Origin: Acidimicrobiales bacterium
Lineage (GTDB): Bacteria; Actinomycetota; Acidimicrobiia; Acidimicrobiales; Aldehydirespiratoraceae
Assembly: GCA_022425325.1 (NCBI GenBank)
Contig: JAKMFW010000019.1
Coordinates: 1-43,142, forward strand
Length of the DNA stretch: 43,142 nucleotides
Direction: 5' to 3'
The notes under the pieces are model-generated. The model was not told where the DNA came from. It ran no database searches and saw only the letters and a list, made by a program, of their open reading frames with translations. Position 1 is the stretch's first letter. Each line of letters begins with the position of its first letter. The position numbers and the translations under genes were made by a program. Of the stretch, positions 1 through 7,828 are shown in pieces.

Positions 1-767
1 CCGTTGGCCTCGTAGACGTGAACGCACCCAGGTGACTGTTCGTCGGCCGGAACGTCGGGGTCGAACACGACGGCCACGTCCTCGCCTTCGCACACGATCG
101 GCGGGGAGCCGTCCCCCATGTCCCAGCGAACGTTGCGGAACTCGGGCCGCACCGTCGCCCAGAGCGGGCCGGCATTCGCCGTGATCGGTGCGTAGTCGCG
201 CTCGCTCGTCACCGCGAGCCAGGTCGGCACCCCCACGAACTGCTCGACCGGCGGGGACAGCCCGGCGACGGGTTGCTCGAACTGGAGTGCCCGGTGGGCG
301 TAGATCTCGAGACGGGGTTCCTCGACGACGTCGGGCGCCGGCGGGAACGGCGGCTGCGGCGGATCGAAGAACCGAGGGAAGCCCGGAAGCAGGGTGGGTG
401 ACCCGGCGACCCAGCACCGGATCTGCACGGAGTACCACTCGCCCAGGCCGAGCAACTCGGCATGCTCGACCGCGTCGGCCCACCCGAACGACAGCGACTC
501 ACCGAGCAACGGACCAAGGTCGGAGAAGAACTCGCAGCCCAGCTGCGGGCCTGGTGACGGCGACGGATCCGGCGTGTAGGTGATCGTCGGCCGGTACGCC
601 GCCGTCACCCACGCGATCCGCCCATCGGATTCCGCCCACTCGCCGAGGCCGGCCGCTGGTTCGAGCGTGCCGATGCTCACGGGGCCGAGACCACCCACAA
701 CGGCACCGACCATCAGGCCGAACCCGGCCATCAGGCCAAGCACCTTCCTTCCGCTCAGCCCGCTCAC
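1..767 (-). CDS. Secreted or membrane-anchored PKD-like protein (partial, 3' end outside window)
   Basis: An open frame runs leftward from a GTG at 765-767 and leaves the window at base 1 without a stop, giving about 255 residues. The N-terminus (MSGLSGRKVLGLMAGFGLM, then VGAVVGG) is a short basic stretch and a hydrophobic segment, so a Sec signal peptide or membrane anchor. A Pro-rich stretch follows (FFDPPQPPFPPAPDVVEEP). Near the window edge VRWDMGDGS followed by a Cys-containing strand and CVHVYE resembles a PKD-type beta-sandwich, where W-D-x-G-D-G is typical. A -10 hexamer TACCGT sits 8 nt before the GTG, which supports this start and suggests leaderless transcription. The function is unknown; a surface or cell-envelope role is inferred. 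It is divergent from the MFS gene at 874. Confidence 0.72.
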   Translation of the reverse strand, partial: MSGLSGRKVLGLMAGFGLMVGAVVGGLGPVSIGTLEPAAGLGEWAESDGRIAWVTAAYRPTITYTPDPSPSPGPQLGCEFFSDLGPLLGESLSFGWADAVEHAELLGLGEWYSVQIRCWVAGSPTLLPGFPRFFDPPQPPFPPAPDVVEEPRLEIYAHRALQFEQPVAGLSPPVEQFVGVPTWLAVTSERDYAPITANAGPLWATVRPEFRNVRWDMGDGSPPIVCEGEDVAVVFDPDVPADEQSPGCVHVYEAN

Positions 768-775
768 GGGGCAGC

Positions 776-781
776 ACGGTA
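776..781 (-). promoter_or_regulatory. -10 element TACCGT of the PKD-like gene
   Basis: TACCGT on the minus strand lies 8 nt before the GTG at 767, matching the TANNNT-N6-8-start arrangement seen repeatedly in this window. A leaderless transcript is inferred. Confidence 0.5.
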
Positions 782-860
782 ACGAGCCGCCCGATGCGTA
801 AACAGGGCCGATGGTCCCCTTCTGGCCTCCGAGGCCTAACGCTTCAAGGACCCGAGACCG

Positions 861-866
861 TACGCT
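861..866 (+). promoter_or_regulatory. -10 element TACGCT of the MFS gene
   Basis: TACGCT lies 7 nt before ATG 874. It favours that start over the in-frame ATG at 811 and points to a leaderless mRNA. Confidence 0.5.
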
Positions 867-873
867 CCCGACG

Positions 874-2085
874 ATGCGTTCACGCTCCGCCGCTCTCTGG
901 ATCTTCGCCGGCCTGTCGGCGGCGCTTGCGTCCGGCTACGGCGTGCTCTTCACGATCGTCGCCGACTACCGCGAAACCTACGGCATCAGCGAGACCGCGA
1001 TCGGATGGCTGATCGGTGTCGGCTTCATCGCCGCCTTCTTCTCCCAGACCCTGGTCGCACCGATCGCCGACCGTGGCTACGCCCGGCGCGTCATCGTCGC
1101 CGGCGTCGCGATCAACATCGCCGGGCTCCTGCTGATGGCCTTCGGCGAAAGCCTCTCGATCCTGATGCTCGGCCGCATCATCTCCGGCATCGGCATCGGC
1201 GGATCGCTACCGGCAATCCGCCGCGTCGTCATCCTCACCGACAACGAGAACCTCGGCACCAACCTCGGCCGCCTCCTGAGCGCCGACGTGTTCGGGTTCG
1301 CCATGGGTCCCGCGATCTCCGCCGTGCTTGTCGGCCCCTACGGACTCGCCTCGCCGTTCCTGGTCGTCTCGGCAGCGACCGCGATCCTGCTGGTGATCAG
1401 CCGGACCGTGCCCGTCGAGGAAACGGTGGCCAGCACCAACACACCCCAACGCCTTGCCGTCGATCTGCTCACCAGCCGGGTCGTCGCCGGCGCTGTCGTC
1501 CTCGCCGCCGGCGCGTTCTTGATGATCGGCGCCTTCGACGCCCTGTGGGATGTCGTCCACGACGACCTCGGCACCGCCGACTGGATCGCCAACCTCGGCA
1601 TCACCCTGTTCGCGATCCCGCTGATCATCCTCGGACCGACCAGCGGACGCCTCGCCCAGAACTACGGACCGTTCCGGATCGGCGGCGCCGGCCTGCTCGC
1701 CGGCGCGTGCTTCATGTTCATGTACGGCCAGCTGCCCGACGGCAACTGGATCTTCGCCTTCACCATGGGCCACGCCCTGACCGACGCCCTCTCCATCTCC
1801 GCCTCAGGTGTCGCCGTCGCCATGGCGGTGCCCGAAGAACGCCAGGCCGGCGCCCAAGGCCTCATCGGCGCAGCTCAGGCCCTCGCCGCCGGCCTCACCG
1901 CCGGCGCCATCGGCGCCATCTACGAAGGCTCGGGACGCACCACCTCCTACACGGTCGCCGCCATCGTCATGATCGTGTTCGTCGCCGCCGGCATGTGGCT
2001 GGCAAAGGATTTCTGGCGATCCAACCGCCACCGCGACCACGCCCCCGAACCCCAACGCGTCACCGCCCGGCGAAGGGACCGGTAG
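874..2085 (+). CDS. MFS transporter
   Basis: The 403-residue protein is almost wholly hydrophobic and fits a 12-helix major facilitator. After the second helix it has VAPIADRGYARRVIVAG, a form of the MFS loop motif (GxxaDRxGrrxxl), and the fourth-helix region reads LGRIISGIGIGGSLPA, a typical MFS signature. The C-terminus is short, basic and cytoplasmic. I start it at 874 rather than the in-frame ATG at 811 because the extra 21 residues are hydrophilic and unlike the family, and because TACGCT lies 7 nt before 874. It sits divergent from the PKD-like gene. The substrate cannot be read from the sequence; an exporter of small organic molecules is the usual default for this type. Confidence 0.85.
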   Translation: MRSRSAALWIFAGLSAALASGYGVLFTIVADYRETYGISETAIGWLIGVGFIAAFFSQTLVAPIADRGYARRVIVAGVAINIAGLLLMAFGESLSILMLGRIISGIGIGGSLPAIRRVVILTDNENLGTNLGRLLSADVFGFAMGPAISAVLVGPYGLASPFLVVSAATAILLVISRTVPVEETVASTNTPQRLAVDLLTSRVVAGAVVLAAGAFLMIGAFDALWDVVHDDLGTADWIANLGITLFAIPLIILGPTSGRLAQNYGPFRIGGAGLLAGACFMFMYGQLPDGNWIFAFTMGHALTDALSISASGVAVAMAVPEERQAGAQGLIGAAQALAAGLTAGAIGAIYEGSGRTTSYTVAAIVMIVFVAAGMWLAKDFWRSNRHRDHAPEPQRVTARRRDR

Positions 2086-2327
2086 CAGCGGTGACCTTGC
2101 CGGGCGGCGGGGTGGGGGGTTCTGTTGTATGCGCAGCCCGCTTGGTGTCGACCTGCACGGACGAACCTAACGAGGCCTCGTTCCGTCTCGATGGCATCGA
2201 GGAGACGAGCAGGTGAACGCTGCCTGACGGCTGGGAACAGCCCCGTTCCAAGTGCTAAACCCGCACCATCGGGCAGGCCCCGATCACCACGCCCCACCGC
2301 CCAACCGGCAGAAAGCGAGCAGGCACC
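2086..2327. other. Intergenic region with palindrome and small hairpin
   Basis: This 242-bp gap has no convincing gene. It holds a perfect 14-bp palindrome (2169-2182) and a hairpin with arms GGAAC at 2234-2238 and GTTCC at 2245-2249 around a 6-nt loop. No TANNNT lies 6-8 nt before the next start at 2328, so that gene's promoter is probably within this gap and its mRNA carries a leader. Confidence 0.5.
2169..2182. repeat. Perfect palindrome AACGAGGCCTCGTT, possible operator
   Basis: The 14 bases equal their own reverse complement. The site is 145 bp upstream of the LLM gene at 2328 and 84 bp after the MFS stop. There is no loop or T-run, so it suits a dimeric repressor site better than an intrinsic terminator. 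The binding protein is unknown. Confidence 0.4.
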
Positions 2328-3353
2328 ATGAAGGTCGACGGAGGTCTCGGACTCAGCCCCGACATCGACAAGATCGTCGCCAACGCCAAAGCCCAGGAAG
2401 CGGCCGGCTACGACGGCGTCTGGACAGCCGAGACGAGTCACGACCCGTTCCTGCCCTTGGTGCTCGCTGCCGAACACACCGAAACGCTCGAACTCGGCAC
2501 GTCGATCGCGGTCGCTTTCGCCCGAAACCCGATGCTGCTCGCGAACCTCGGCTGGGATCTTCAGGCGCTCAGCAAGGGCCGCTTCAACCTCGGCCTCGGC
2601 ACCCAGATCAAGCCACACATCACCAAGCGGTTCTCCATGGAATGGAGCAAGCCCGCAGCCCGGGCGAAAGAGATGATCTCGGCCATCAGCGCCATCTGGG
2701 ACACGTGGGAGCACGGCGAACCGCTGCAGTTCCGCGGCGAGTTCTACACCCACACCCTGATGACCCCGTTCTTCACGCCCGATAAGAGCGACCTTGGCGA
2801 CTTCGGCCGCCCGAACATCTGGCTCGCCGGCGTCGGTGAACTCATGACTCGCACCGCCGGCGAGGTCTGCGACGGCTTCATCTGCCACGGCTTCACCACC
2901 GAGAAGTACCTGCGTGAAGTCACCCTGCCGAACCTCGCCGAAGGCCGTGAACGAGCGGGCAAGTCGATGGACGACTTCATGATCTCCGGCCCGTTCTTCG
3001 TCGTGTCCGGCAACACCGAGCAGGAGTTCGACGCCGCAATGGCGGCCACCAAGCAACAGATCGCCTTCTACGGCTCGACCCCCGCCTACGCCAAGGTCTT
3101 CGAGTGCCACGGCTGGGAAGATCTCCAGCCCCGGCTCAACACCTTGTCAAAGCAGGGCGACTGGGTCGGCATGGGCGACCTGATCAACGACGAAGTGCTC
3201 GACGCCTTCGCCGTGGTCGGCGAACCGCACGAGATCGCGCCAGGGCTCAAGGCCCGGTACGGCGATGTCGTCGACCGCATCTCGTTCTACGCACCCGGCC
3301 AGGGCGACATCACGGCGTACCGCTCCGTGATGGACGAACTCAAAGCCGGCTGA
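2328..3353 (+). CDS. LLM-class F420-dependent oxidoreductase (TIGR03617-like)
   Basis: 341 residues forming the luciferase-like TIM barrel. Recognisable blocks are EAAGYDGVWTAETSHDPFLP near residues 25-44, LELGTSIAVAFARNPM (about 58-73), LSKGRFNLGLGTQIKPHI (about 85-102) and the C-terminal barrel segment with WLAGVGELMTRTAGEVCDGF. The H-D-P-F and GLGTQ pattern with FYT..TPFF matches the TIGR03617 group of probable F420-binding enzymes. The reaction is unknown; relatives oxidise or reduce alcohols, aldehydes or activated acids using coenzyme F420. No good Shine-Dalgarno or leaderless -10 is seen at this ATG. The following gene is convergent. Confidence 0.85.
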   Translation: MKVDGGLGLSPDIDKIVANAKAQEAAGYDGVWTAETSHDPFLPLVLAAEHTETLELGTSIAVAFARNPMLLANLGWDLQALSKGRFNLGLGTQIKPHITKRFSMEWSKPAARAKEMISAISAIWDTWEHGEPLQFRGEFYTHTLMTPFFTPDKSDLGDFGRPNIWLAGVGELMTRTAGEVCDGFICHGFTTEKYLREVTLPNLAEGRERAGKSMDDFMISGPFFVVSGNTEQEFDAAMAATKQQIAFYGSTPAYAKVFECHGWEDLQPRLNTLSKQGDWVGMGDLINDEVLDAFAVVGEPHEIAPGLKARYGDVVDRISFYAPGQGDITAYRSVMDELKAG

Positions 3354-3380
3354 GCAACAGCGGCGCGGCCGCTGGCCCGC

Positions 3381-4436
3381 TCAGCGCTCCTCGAGGCGGT
3401 AGAACGCGGCGGCGTTGCCGGCGAGCAGTGCCGCCTGCTGGGTGGCGTCGAGACCGGCGTTGGCGATGATCTGCAGGAACGCGTCCCAGAGCACCTCGTA
3501 GTCGACGGACACTTTGTCCATCGGGAAGTTGCTGGCGAACATGCAGCGTTCGACACCGAACGTCTCGATTCCGAACAGCACATGCGGGCCGAGCGCGTCG
3601 ACGACCTCGCCGACCGAGGGCTTGGTGTCGCGTTGGTGGAACCCGAAACCGCAGATCGGCATCAGCAGCCCCGACAGCTTGCAGTGCACGTTCCGATGCT
3701 CGGCGACCGCAACAAGGCCGGCGTGCCAGTCATCGAGGATCCGCGCCCGGTCGGCCTCCGTCTCACCCTGTCCCCCGTGCGGGCCGGCGAGGCCGACCGG
3801 TGTGCCCATGTGGTCGAGCACCATGGTGGTCATCGGCACATCGTCGGCAAGGCGGGCGAGTTCACCGAGCTGGTTCGAGTAGCACCACGCCTCGAAGGTG
3901 AGTCCCCGCTCGGCGAGCGTGCCGAGCCCGACACGAAGCGCATCGCTACCGATCCGGCTCGGATCGGTCCAGGTGTGCACTCGCTTGTCGGGGTGGGCAG
4001 AAAGAATGTCGCGCACGCCACGCAGGCGGCCGCTGGCGATCGAATGGCCATCGAGTTGCGCCTCGAGCGCTGTCGGATCGTCGACGACCGCATGGGCGAC
4101 GATCCCGAGCGGCGGCTCGTTGAGACGATCGAGCCACTGGGTCTCACCGACCGGGCCGAGCGTGCCTCGGGCCGTCCAACCGGCCTCGACGTGCACGATC
4201 CCCTCCACCTGATGATGACCGACATCTGCCCGGAAATCCGCCGGCAGGTGCGCGTTCATGACGTACTGCGTGTCGCCGACGAACTCGACGAGCGGGGTCG
4301 GGGTCAACGCCCGACCGACCCGTTCGAGCACGTTCGGGAACCGGCCGAGCAGCTTCACCAGCGGGGTGATCTGCCGCGGCGTGGTCCGCGGATCCCAGAG
4401 ATGGACGTGAGGATCGATGATGCGCTGCCCGGTCAC
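3381..4436 (-). CDS. Amidohydrolase-2 family protein with intact HxH
   Basis: 351-residue metal-dependent TIM-barrel hydrolase. The N-terminus RIIDPHVHLWDP carries the metal-binding HxH. Further conserved pieces are VEGIVHVEAGW, VLDHMGTP (a metal-ligand His), NVHCKLSGL and C-terminal ERCMFASNFPMDKVS, the variant of the usual GSDYP motif found in the lactonase/decarboxylase branch of the family. I chose GTG 4436 because it is the first plausible start after the upstream gene's stop at 4466 and has TACGGT 8 nt before it; a longer frame would run into the neighbour. It is probably co-transcribed with the amidohydrolase-like gene 4466-5335 (29-nt gap). The substrate is unknown; lactones or carboxylated ring products are typical. 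Confidence 0.82.
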   Translation of the reverse strand: MTGQRIIDPHVHLWDPRTTPRQITPLVKLLGRFPNVLERVGRALTPTPLVEFVGDTQYVMNAHLPADFRADVGHHQVEGIVHVEAGWTARGTLGPVGETQWLDRLNEPPLGIVAHAVVDDPTALEAQLDGHSIASGRLRGVRDILSAHPDKRVHTWTDPSRIGSDALRVGLGTLAERGLTFEAWCYSNQLGELARLADDVPMTTMVLDHMGTPVGLAGPHGGQGETEADRARILDDWHAGLVAVAEHRNVHCKLSGLLMPICGFGFHQRDTKPSVGEVVDALGPHVLFGIETFGVERCMFASNFPMDKVSVDYEVLWDAFLQIIANAGLDATQQAALLAGNAAAFYRLEER

Positions 4437-4444
4437 GCTCAGCG

Positions 4445-4450
4445 ACCGTA
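4445..4450 (-). promoter_or_regulatory. Possible internal -10 TACGGT
   Basis: TACGGT on the minus strand lies 8 nt before GTG 4436, in the gap between the two amidohydrolase genes. It may give the downstream gene its own leaderless transcript. No Shine-Dalgarno is visible here. Confidence 0.35.
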
Positions 4451-4465
4451 CTGCCGCCGCGTCGG

Positions 4466-5335
4466 TCAGGAAAGTGGCGACGCGAGACCGAGGATGCGTC
4501 GGGCATTGCCGGCCAGGAACGGCTCCCACACCTGGTCACGCAACGGCAGATCGCGAAGCTCGGCGACGATGCGTTCGAGACTCAACGCCATCGGGAAATA
4601 CCCGCCGTACAGGATCTTCTCGACCCCACGAGTGTTGGCGTAGTCGACGATGGCCGACGGGTAGTGCCGAGGCGCGAAGGCCGAGGTCGAGTAGTGGAGC
4701 CCCGGCCACTTCAGCATGAGCTTCACCGCCAGATCGGTCCACGGCTCGGCGCCGTGCCGCATGACGATGACGAGTTCGGGGAAGTCGTAACAGACCCGAT
4801 CGAAACCCTCGACCCGCTGCGCCGCCATCGGCACCCGCGGGCCCGGCACCCCGGCGTTGACGAAGACGGGAAGGCCGAGCTCCACGCACGTCGCATAGAT
4901 CGGGTACCACGTCGCCGCATCGACCGGCACCTGCGGCACCGGACCGACCGGAAAGAACGACACCGCGCGAGTGCCGAACTCGGCATGCTCGGCCCGGATC
5001 CGCCGGACCTCGCCCACGATGTCGACGGGCCGCCCCATCTGACCGACGTGCGTCTCGAGCACGAATCGGTCCGGGTGGCGGCGGGCCGCTTCGATCGCCT
5101 CCGGCCGACCCGTGTTGACCAGTCCGACACCGACACCGTGGCGATTCATCTCTGTCAGCGTCGCCGTGATCGGATCGTCGGGATCGTCGTCGGGCACGTC
5201 GGTGAACATGTAATCGGCCGTGTGCGCGGAGCCGCGATGCGCCGCCTTGACCTGCGGAATCTCCCGATCGACCCCCGACGGCGCCGCGAATCCGATCATC
5301 GTGTCGACGATCGAGATTCCCTCCAGCCCGGCCAT
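4466..5335 (-). CDS. Amidohydrolase-2 family protein with degenerate metal site
   Basis: 289 residues with the amidohydrolase-2 fold: VGLVNTGRPEAIEAARRHPD, RFVLETHVGQMGRP, LGLPVFVNAGVPGPR and LVIVMRHGAEPW. At the N-terminus, where active relatives have HxH, it reads SIVDTMIGF, and the C-terminal GSDYP-type motif is ILYGGYFPMA, so two usual metal ligands are absent. Members with D-x-M-x-G are, to my recollection, a recurring actinobacterial subgroup, so this looks like a stable variant rather than decay. The frame extends upstream to 6109, but ATG 5335 has TAGTGT 7 nt before it and marks where homology starts. It is divergent from the enoyl-CoA hydratase gene, with start codons only 18 bp apart. 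Confidence 0.78.
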   Translation of the reverse strand: MAGLEGISIVDTMIGFAAPSGVDREIPQVKAAHRGSAHTADYMFTDVPDDDPDDPITATLTEMNRHGVGVGLVNTGRPEAIEAARRHPDRFVLETHVGQMGRPVDIVGEVRRIRAEHAEFGTRAVSFFPVGPVPQVPVDAATWYPIYATCVELGLPVFVNAGVPGPRVPMAAQRVEGFDRVCYDFPELVIVMRHGAEPWTDLAVKLMLKWPGLHYSTSAFAPRHYPSAIVDYANTRGVEKILYGGYFPMALSLERIVAELRDLPLRDQVWEPFLAGNARRILGLASPLS

Positions 5336-5341
5336 GTGCGT

Positions 5342-5348
5342 GACACTA
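5342..5348. promoter_or_regulatory. Overlapping divergent -10 elements
   Basis: On the minus strand TAGTGT (5343-5348) lies 7 nt before ATG 5335. On the plus strand GACACT (5342-5347) lies 6 nt before ATG 5354. The hexamers share five base pairs, so both promoters cannot be opened at once, and each -35 region must lie inside the other gene's coding sequence. Confidence 0.45.
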
Positions 5349-5353
5349 CGTGG

Positions 5354-6199
5354 ATGAGCGATCCCGACGTCCATTCCCAGACCAACGAGGCCGGCGAACC
5401 GGTCGTGCTCGTTGAACGCCCCCGCCCCGGCACGGCCGTCATCCGGATGAACCGACCCGAGCGGATGAACTCGATGGCGTTCGAGTTGATGGTGCCGCTC
5501 GCCGCCGTGTTCGACGAGATCGATGCCGACAACGACATCACCTGCGTCGTGCTCACCGGGACCGGCAGCGGCTTCTGCTCCGGCGCCGACACCCGCGACA
5601 CCATGCCGCCGCCCAACATCGACGGGCTCGGCCTGAGCGGCATCGCCACCAAAGCGATGGCGACCCTCGCCGATCTCGTGCCTCGCATGCGCCGCATGAA
5701 CAAACCGATCATCGCCGCGATCAACGGCGCCGCCATCGGTGGCGGCATGTGCCTCACGCTCGGGGCCGACATCCGTCTCGCCGGCGAATCCGCCTACTTC
5801 CGGGCCGCCGGCATCAACAACGGTCTCACCGCAACCGAACTCGGCCTGTCGTTCCTTCTCCCCCGGGCCGTCGGCTCGACACACGCCTTCGAGTTCATGC
5901 TGTCGGGCCGCGACCTTGACGCCGAGGAAGCCGCCCGCATCGGGCTGGTCTCCCGGGTCGTGCCTGACGAGGAACTCCTCGACGCGGCGCTCGATCTCGC
6001 CGATCAGATCAACGGCTGGAGCACCCAAGGCGTGGCGCTCACCAAGAAGATGATGTGGTCCGGACTCGAGACGGCAAGCCTCGCCGCCGCGATCGAACTC
6101 GAAAGCCACACCCAGCTCTATGTGCGGCTTACCACCCAGAACTTCCAGGAAGCGACCCGGGCCCGCGCCGAAGGCCGGGCTCCCAACTTCACGGACTGA
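5354..6199 (+). CDS. Enoyl-CoA hydratase/isomerase (crotonase family)
   Basis: 281 residues with the crotonase core: TAVIRMNRPERMNSM, then VLTGTGSGFCSGADTRD (first oxyanion-hole strand), KPIIAAINGAAIGGGMCLTLGADIRLA (second oxyanion-hole helix) and ELGLSFLLPRAVG. The usual second catalytic Glu position reads TATELGLSF, keeping a Glu. The enzyme should act on an enoyl-CoA or related acyl-CoA ester in the cytosol. ATG 5354 begins where crotonase-like sequence starts; a longer frame back to 4664 is antisense to the amidohydrolase gene and was discarded. It faces the LLM gene at 6242-7198, which ends 42 bp away. The exact substrate is not readable. Confidence 0.9.
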   Translation: MSDPDVHSQTNEAGEPVVLVERPRPGTAVIRMNRPERMNSMAFELMVPLAAVFDEIDADNDITCVVLTGTGSGFCSGADTRDTMPPPNIDGLGLSGIATKAMATLADLVPRMRRMNKPIIAAINGAAIGGGMCLTLGADIRLAGESAYFRAAGINNGLTATELGLSFLLPRAVGSTHAFEFMLSGRDLDAEEAARIGLVSRVVPDEELLDAALDLADQINGWSTQGVALTKKMMWSGLETASLAAAIELESHTQLYVRLTTQNFQEATRARAEGRAPNFTD

Positions 6200-6241
6200 C
6201 CTGCGACGACCCCGACGATCAGGCGAGCAGGGTGTCGGCTC

Positions 6242-7198
6242 TCAGCCCTCGTTCACCATCGGCACGACGACTTCGCTGAACGCCGCAAGGCTGTCGGCGT
6301 ACTCCTGCGCGTCGCGGGCCCGGAACTTGAGGTGCACCACATTGCAGCCGAGCTCACGAGCGGCCCGGATGTCCTCGGCGAGCCCTTCGGGACCGCCCTG
6401 CAGCCAGTGCATCCCGATGCCCTCCGGCGGGTCACCGAGGATGTACCCCCACGGGGTCATGTAGCCGACATCGAGCGGAACATCCTCGGGACGCCCCGCC
6501 GCGACCGCCGCCTCTCGCATGATCCCGATGGCCTCGGGGTACTGCTCCTTCGGCAGACCCATCGGGATGTAGCCGTCGCCGAGACGGCCCGTGCGCTTCC
6601 ACGCCGCCTTGCCCGCCCCGCCGATCCAGATCGGCAGCTCGCTCTGGGGCTGCGGCGACACACCGACATCGGCGTAGGAGAAGAACTCGCCCTCATGGCT
6701 GACATAGGTGTCGGTGAACGCACCCCGCACGGCCTCAAGCGTCTCGTCGAGCCGCTTCCCTCGAGTGCGGAAGTCGACACCGAGGGCATCGAACTCCGCC
6801 TCCACGTGCCCGGCACCGACCCCCAGAATCGCCCGACCACCCGAGAGATGATCGAGGGTGCCGAACGCCTTCGCCGTCTGCAGCGGATGCCGATACGCCG
6901 CGATCCACACGACGGATAACAGATGCGTGTGCTGCGTGTGAGCTGCCAGGTACGACAGGGTCGAGATCGTGTCGTACCACGTCGTGGTCATCTTCGACGC
7001 GTAGTCGTTGTCGGGGATGGCGACGTGGTCGCACACGCCGACGAAGTCGTAGCCGTGCTGGTCGGCAGCCTTGGTGATCGCGACGAGATCGTCGACGGTC
7101 GCTGCGTCCTCCCACTCGTCGACGAGGGTGCGGGTCAAGGTCTGGATCGGGAGCTGGATTCCGTACGTCCACTCCCCCGGCTTTGTCAACGCACTCAC
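6242..7198 (-). CDS. LLM-class F420-dependent oxidoreductase (TIGR03619-like)
   Basis: 318-residue luciferase-like enzyme. Diagnostic blocks are AADQHGYDFVGVCDHVAIP, LSYLAAHTQHTHLLSVVWI, LSGGRAILGVGAGHVEAEFDALGV, RGKRLDETL and PIWIGGAGKAAWKRTGRLGDG, close to the TIGR03619 group. Coenzyme F420 is the likely cofactor; the substrate is unknown. The start is GTG 7196-7198, preceded at good spacing by AGGAGG, so it is translated from a leader or as the second gene of an operon. The Lrp/AsnC gene lies 43 bp upstream on the same strand, so the two are likely co-transcribed and the regulator may control it. Confidence 0.87.
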   Translation of the reverse strand: MSALTKPGEWTYGIQLPIQTLTRTLVDEWEDAATVDDLVAITKAADQHGYDFVGVCDHVAIPDNDYASKMTTTWYDTISTLSYLAAHTQHTHLLSVVWIAAYRHPLQTAKAFGTLDHLSGGRAILGVGAGHVEAEFDALGVDFRTRGKRLDETLEAVRGAFTDTYVSHEGEFFSYADVGVSPQPQSELPIWIGGAGKAAWKRTGRLGDGYIPMGLPKEQYPEAIGIMREAAVAAGRPEDVPLDVGYMTPWGYILGDPPEGIGMHWLQGGPEGLAEDIRAARELGCNVVHLKFRARDAQEYADSLAAFSEVVVPMVNEG

Positions 7199-7241
7199 AG
7201 CGACCTCCTCGGCGGCCTGTTCGACATGGCCCGAACCTAGA

Positions 7242-7721
7242 TCAGGAGCCGGTTCCGGGAAGAAAATGCAGGGGCAGGGCGGTGGTGCGTTTGATCTCCT
7301 CCATGACGAAGACCGAACGCACGTCGTACAACTCGACCTTGCCGATCAGGCGCCGGTAGAAGTCGTCGTAGGCATCGATCGACGGCACCACGACCTTGAG
7401 CGTGTAGTCGATCTCACCGGAGATCCGGTACGCCTCGATGATCTCGGGCAGGTCCTCGATCGCCGCCGCGAAACGGTCGAGCCACGCCGCACTGTGATCG
7501 TTCGTGCGCACGTGCACCATCACGGTCACACCCAGGCCGAGCGCCTCGGGATCGACCAGCGCGACCCGGGCGGTGATCACACCGGCGTTCTCGAGGATCT
7601 GCACCCGCCGCCAAACGGGCGTGGCCGTGAGCCCGACATGCTCCGCGAGTTCCCGGGCCGTCAGCGACGCATCCCCCTGCAGAAGACGCACGATTTCCCG
7701 ATCGATCTCATCCAGATTCAA
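7242..7721 (-). CDS. Lrp/AsnC family transcriptional regulator
   Basis: 159 residues. The N-terminal winged helix-turn-helix (residues 3-60) reads LDEIDREIVRLLQGDASLTA then RELAEHVGLTATPVWRRVQI. The RAM ligand-binding domain follows (about 65-150) with VMVHVRTNDHSAAW, IIEAYRISGEIDYTLKVVV and FVMEEIKRTTALP. Length is typical. The start is TTG 7719-7721, supported by GAGGAG at good spacing; no in-frame ATG or GTG suits better. Such proteins usually sense amino acids or other small acids. The LLM gene downstream on the same strand and the divergent genes at 7829-10407 are candidate targets. Confidence 0.92.
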   Translation of the reverse strand: MNLDEIDREIVRLLQGDASLTARELAEHVGLTATPVWRRVQILENAGVITARVALVDPEALGLGVTVMVHVRTNDHSAAWLDRFAAAIEDLPEIIEAYRISGEIDYTLKVVVPSIDAYDDFYRRLIGKVELYDVRSVFVMEEIKRTTALPLHFLPGTGS

Positions 7722-7816
7722 CGAATTTCTCCTCGAACATCGTGCCTGTAGATGATTCTTTCACACAACGCGTCGATACTGCGAAAATCCGCACAGAACG
7801 TGCAGGCAGCATCTCG

Positions 7817-7822
7817 TAGGGT
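7817..7822 (+). promoter_or_regulatory. -10 element TAGGGT of the DUF6356 gene
   Basis: TAGGGT is 6 nt before ATG 7829. The 107-bp gap to the divergent Lrp gene is comparatively AT-rich (about 7750-7800) and is the natural place for the regulator's own site. Confidence 0.5.
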
Positions 7823-7828
7823 GACGAC

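Noticed and set aside
2125-2331. Possible 68-residue gene between MFS and LLM genes
   Set aside because: Random-looking Arg/Pro/Ser composition, no start signal, and it overlaps the LLM start.
1947-3110. Minus-strand open frame of 387 residues
   Set aside because: It lies antisense to the MFS 3' end and the LLM gene, its composition is typical of high-GC shadow frames, and no motif is visible.
5336-6109. N-terminal extension of the 4466-5335 amidohydrolase frame
   Set aside because: The extension is antisense to the enoyl-CoA hydratase gene and unlike the family; ATG 5335 has a -10 at the right distance.
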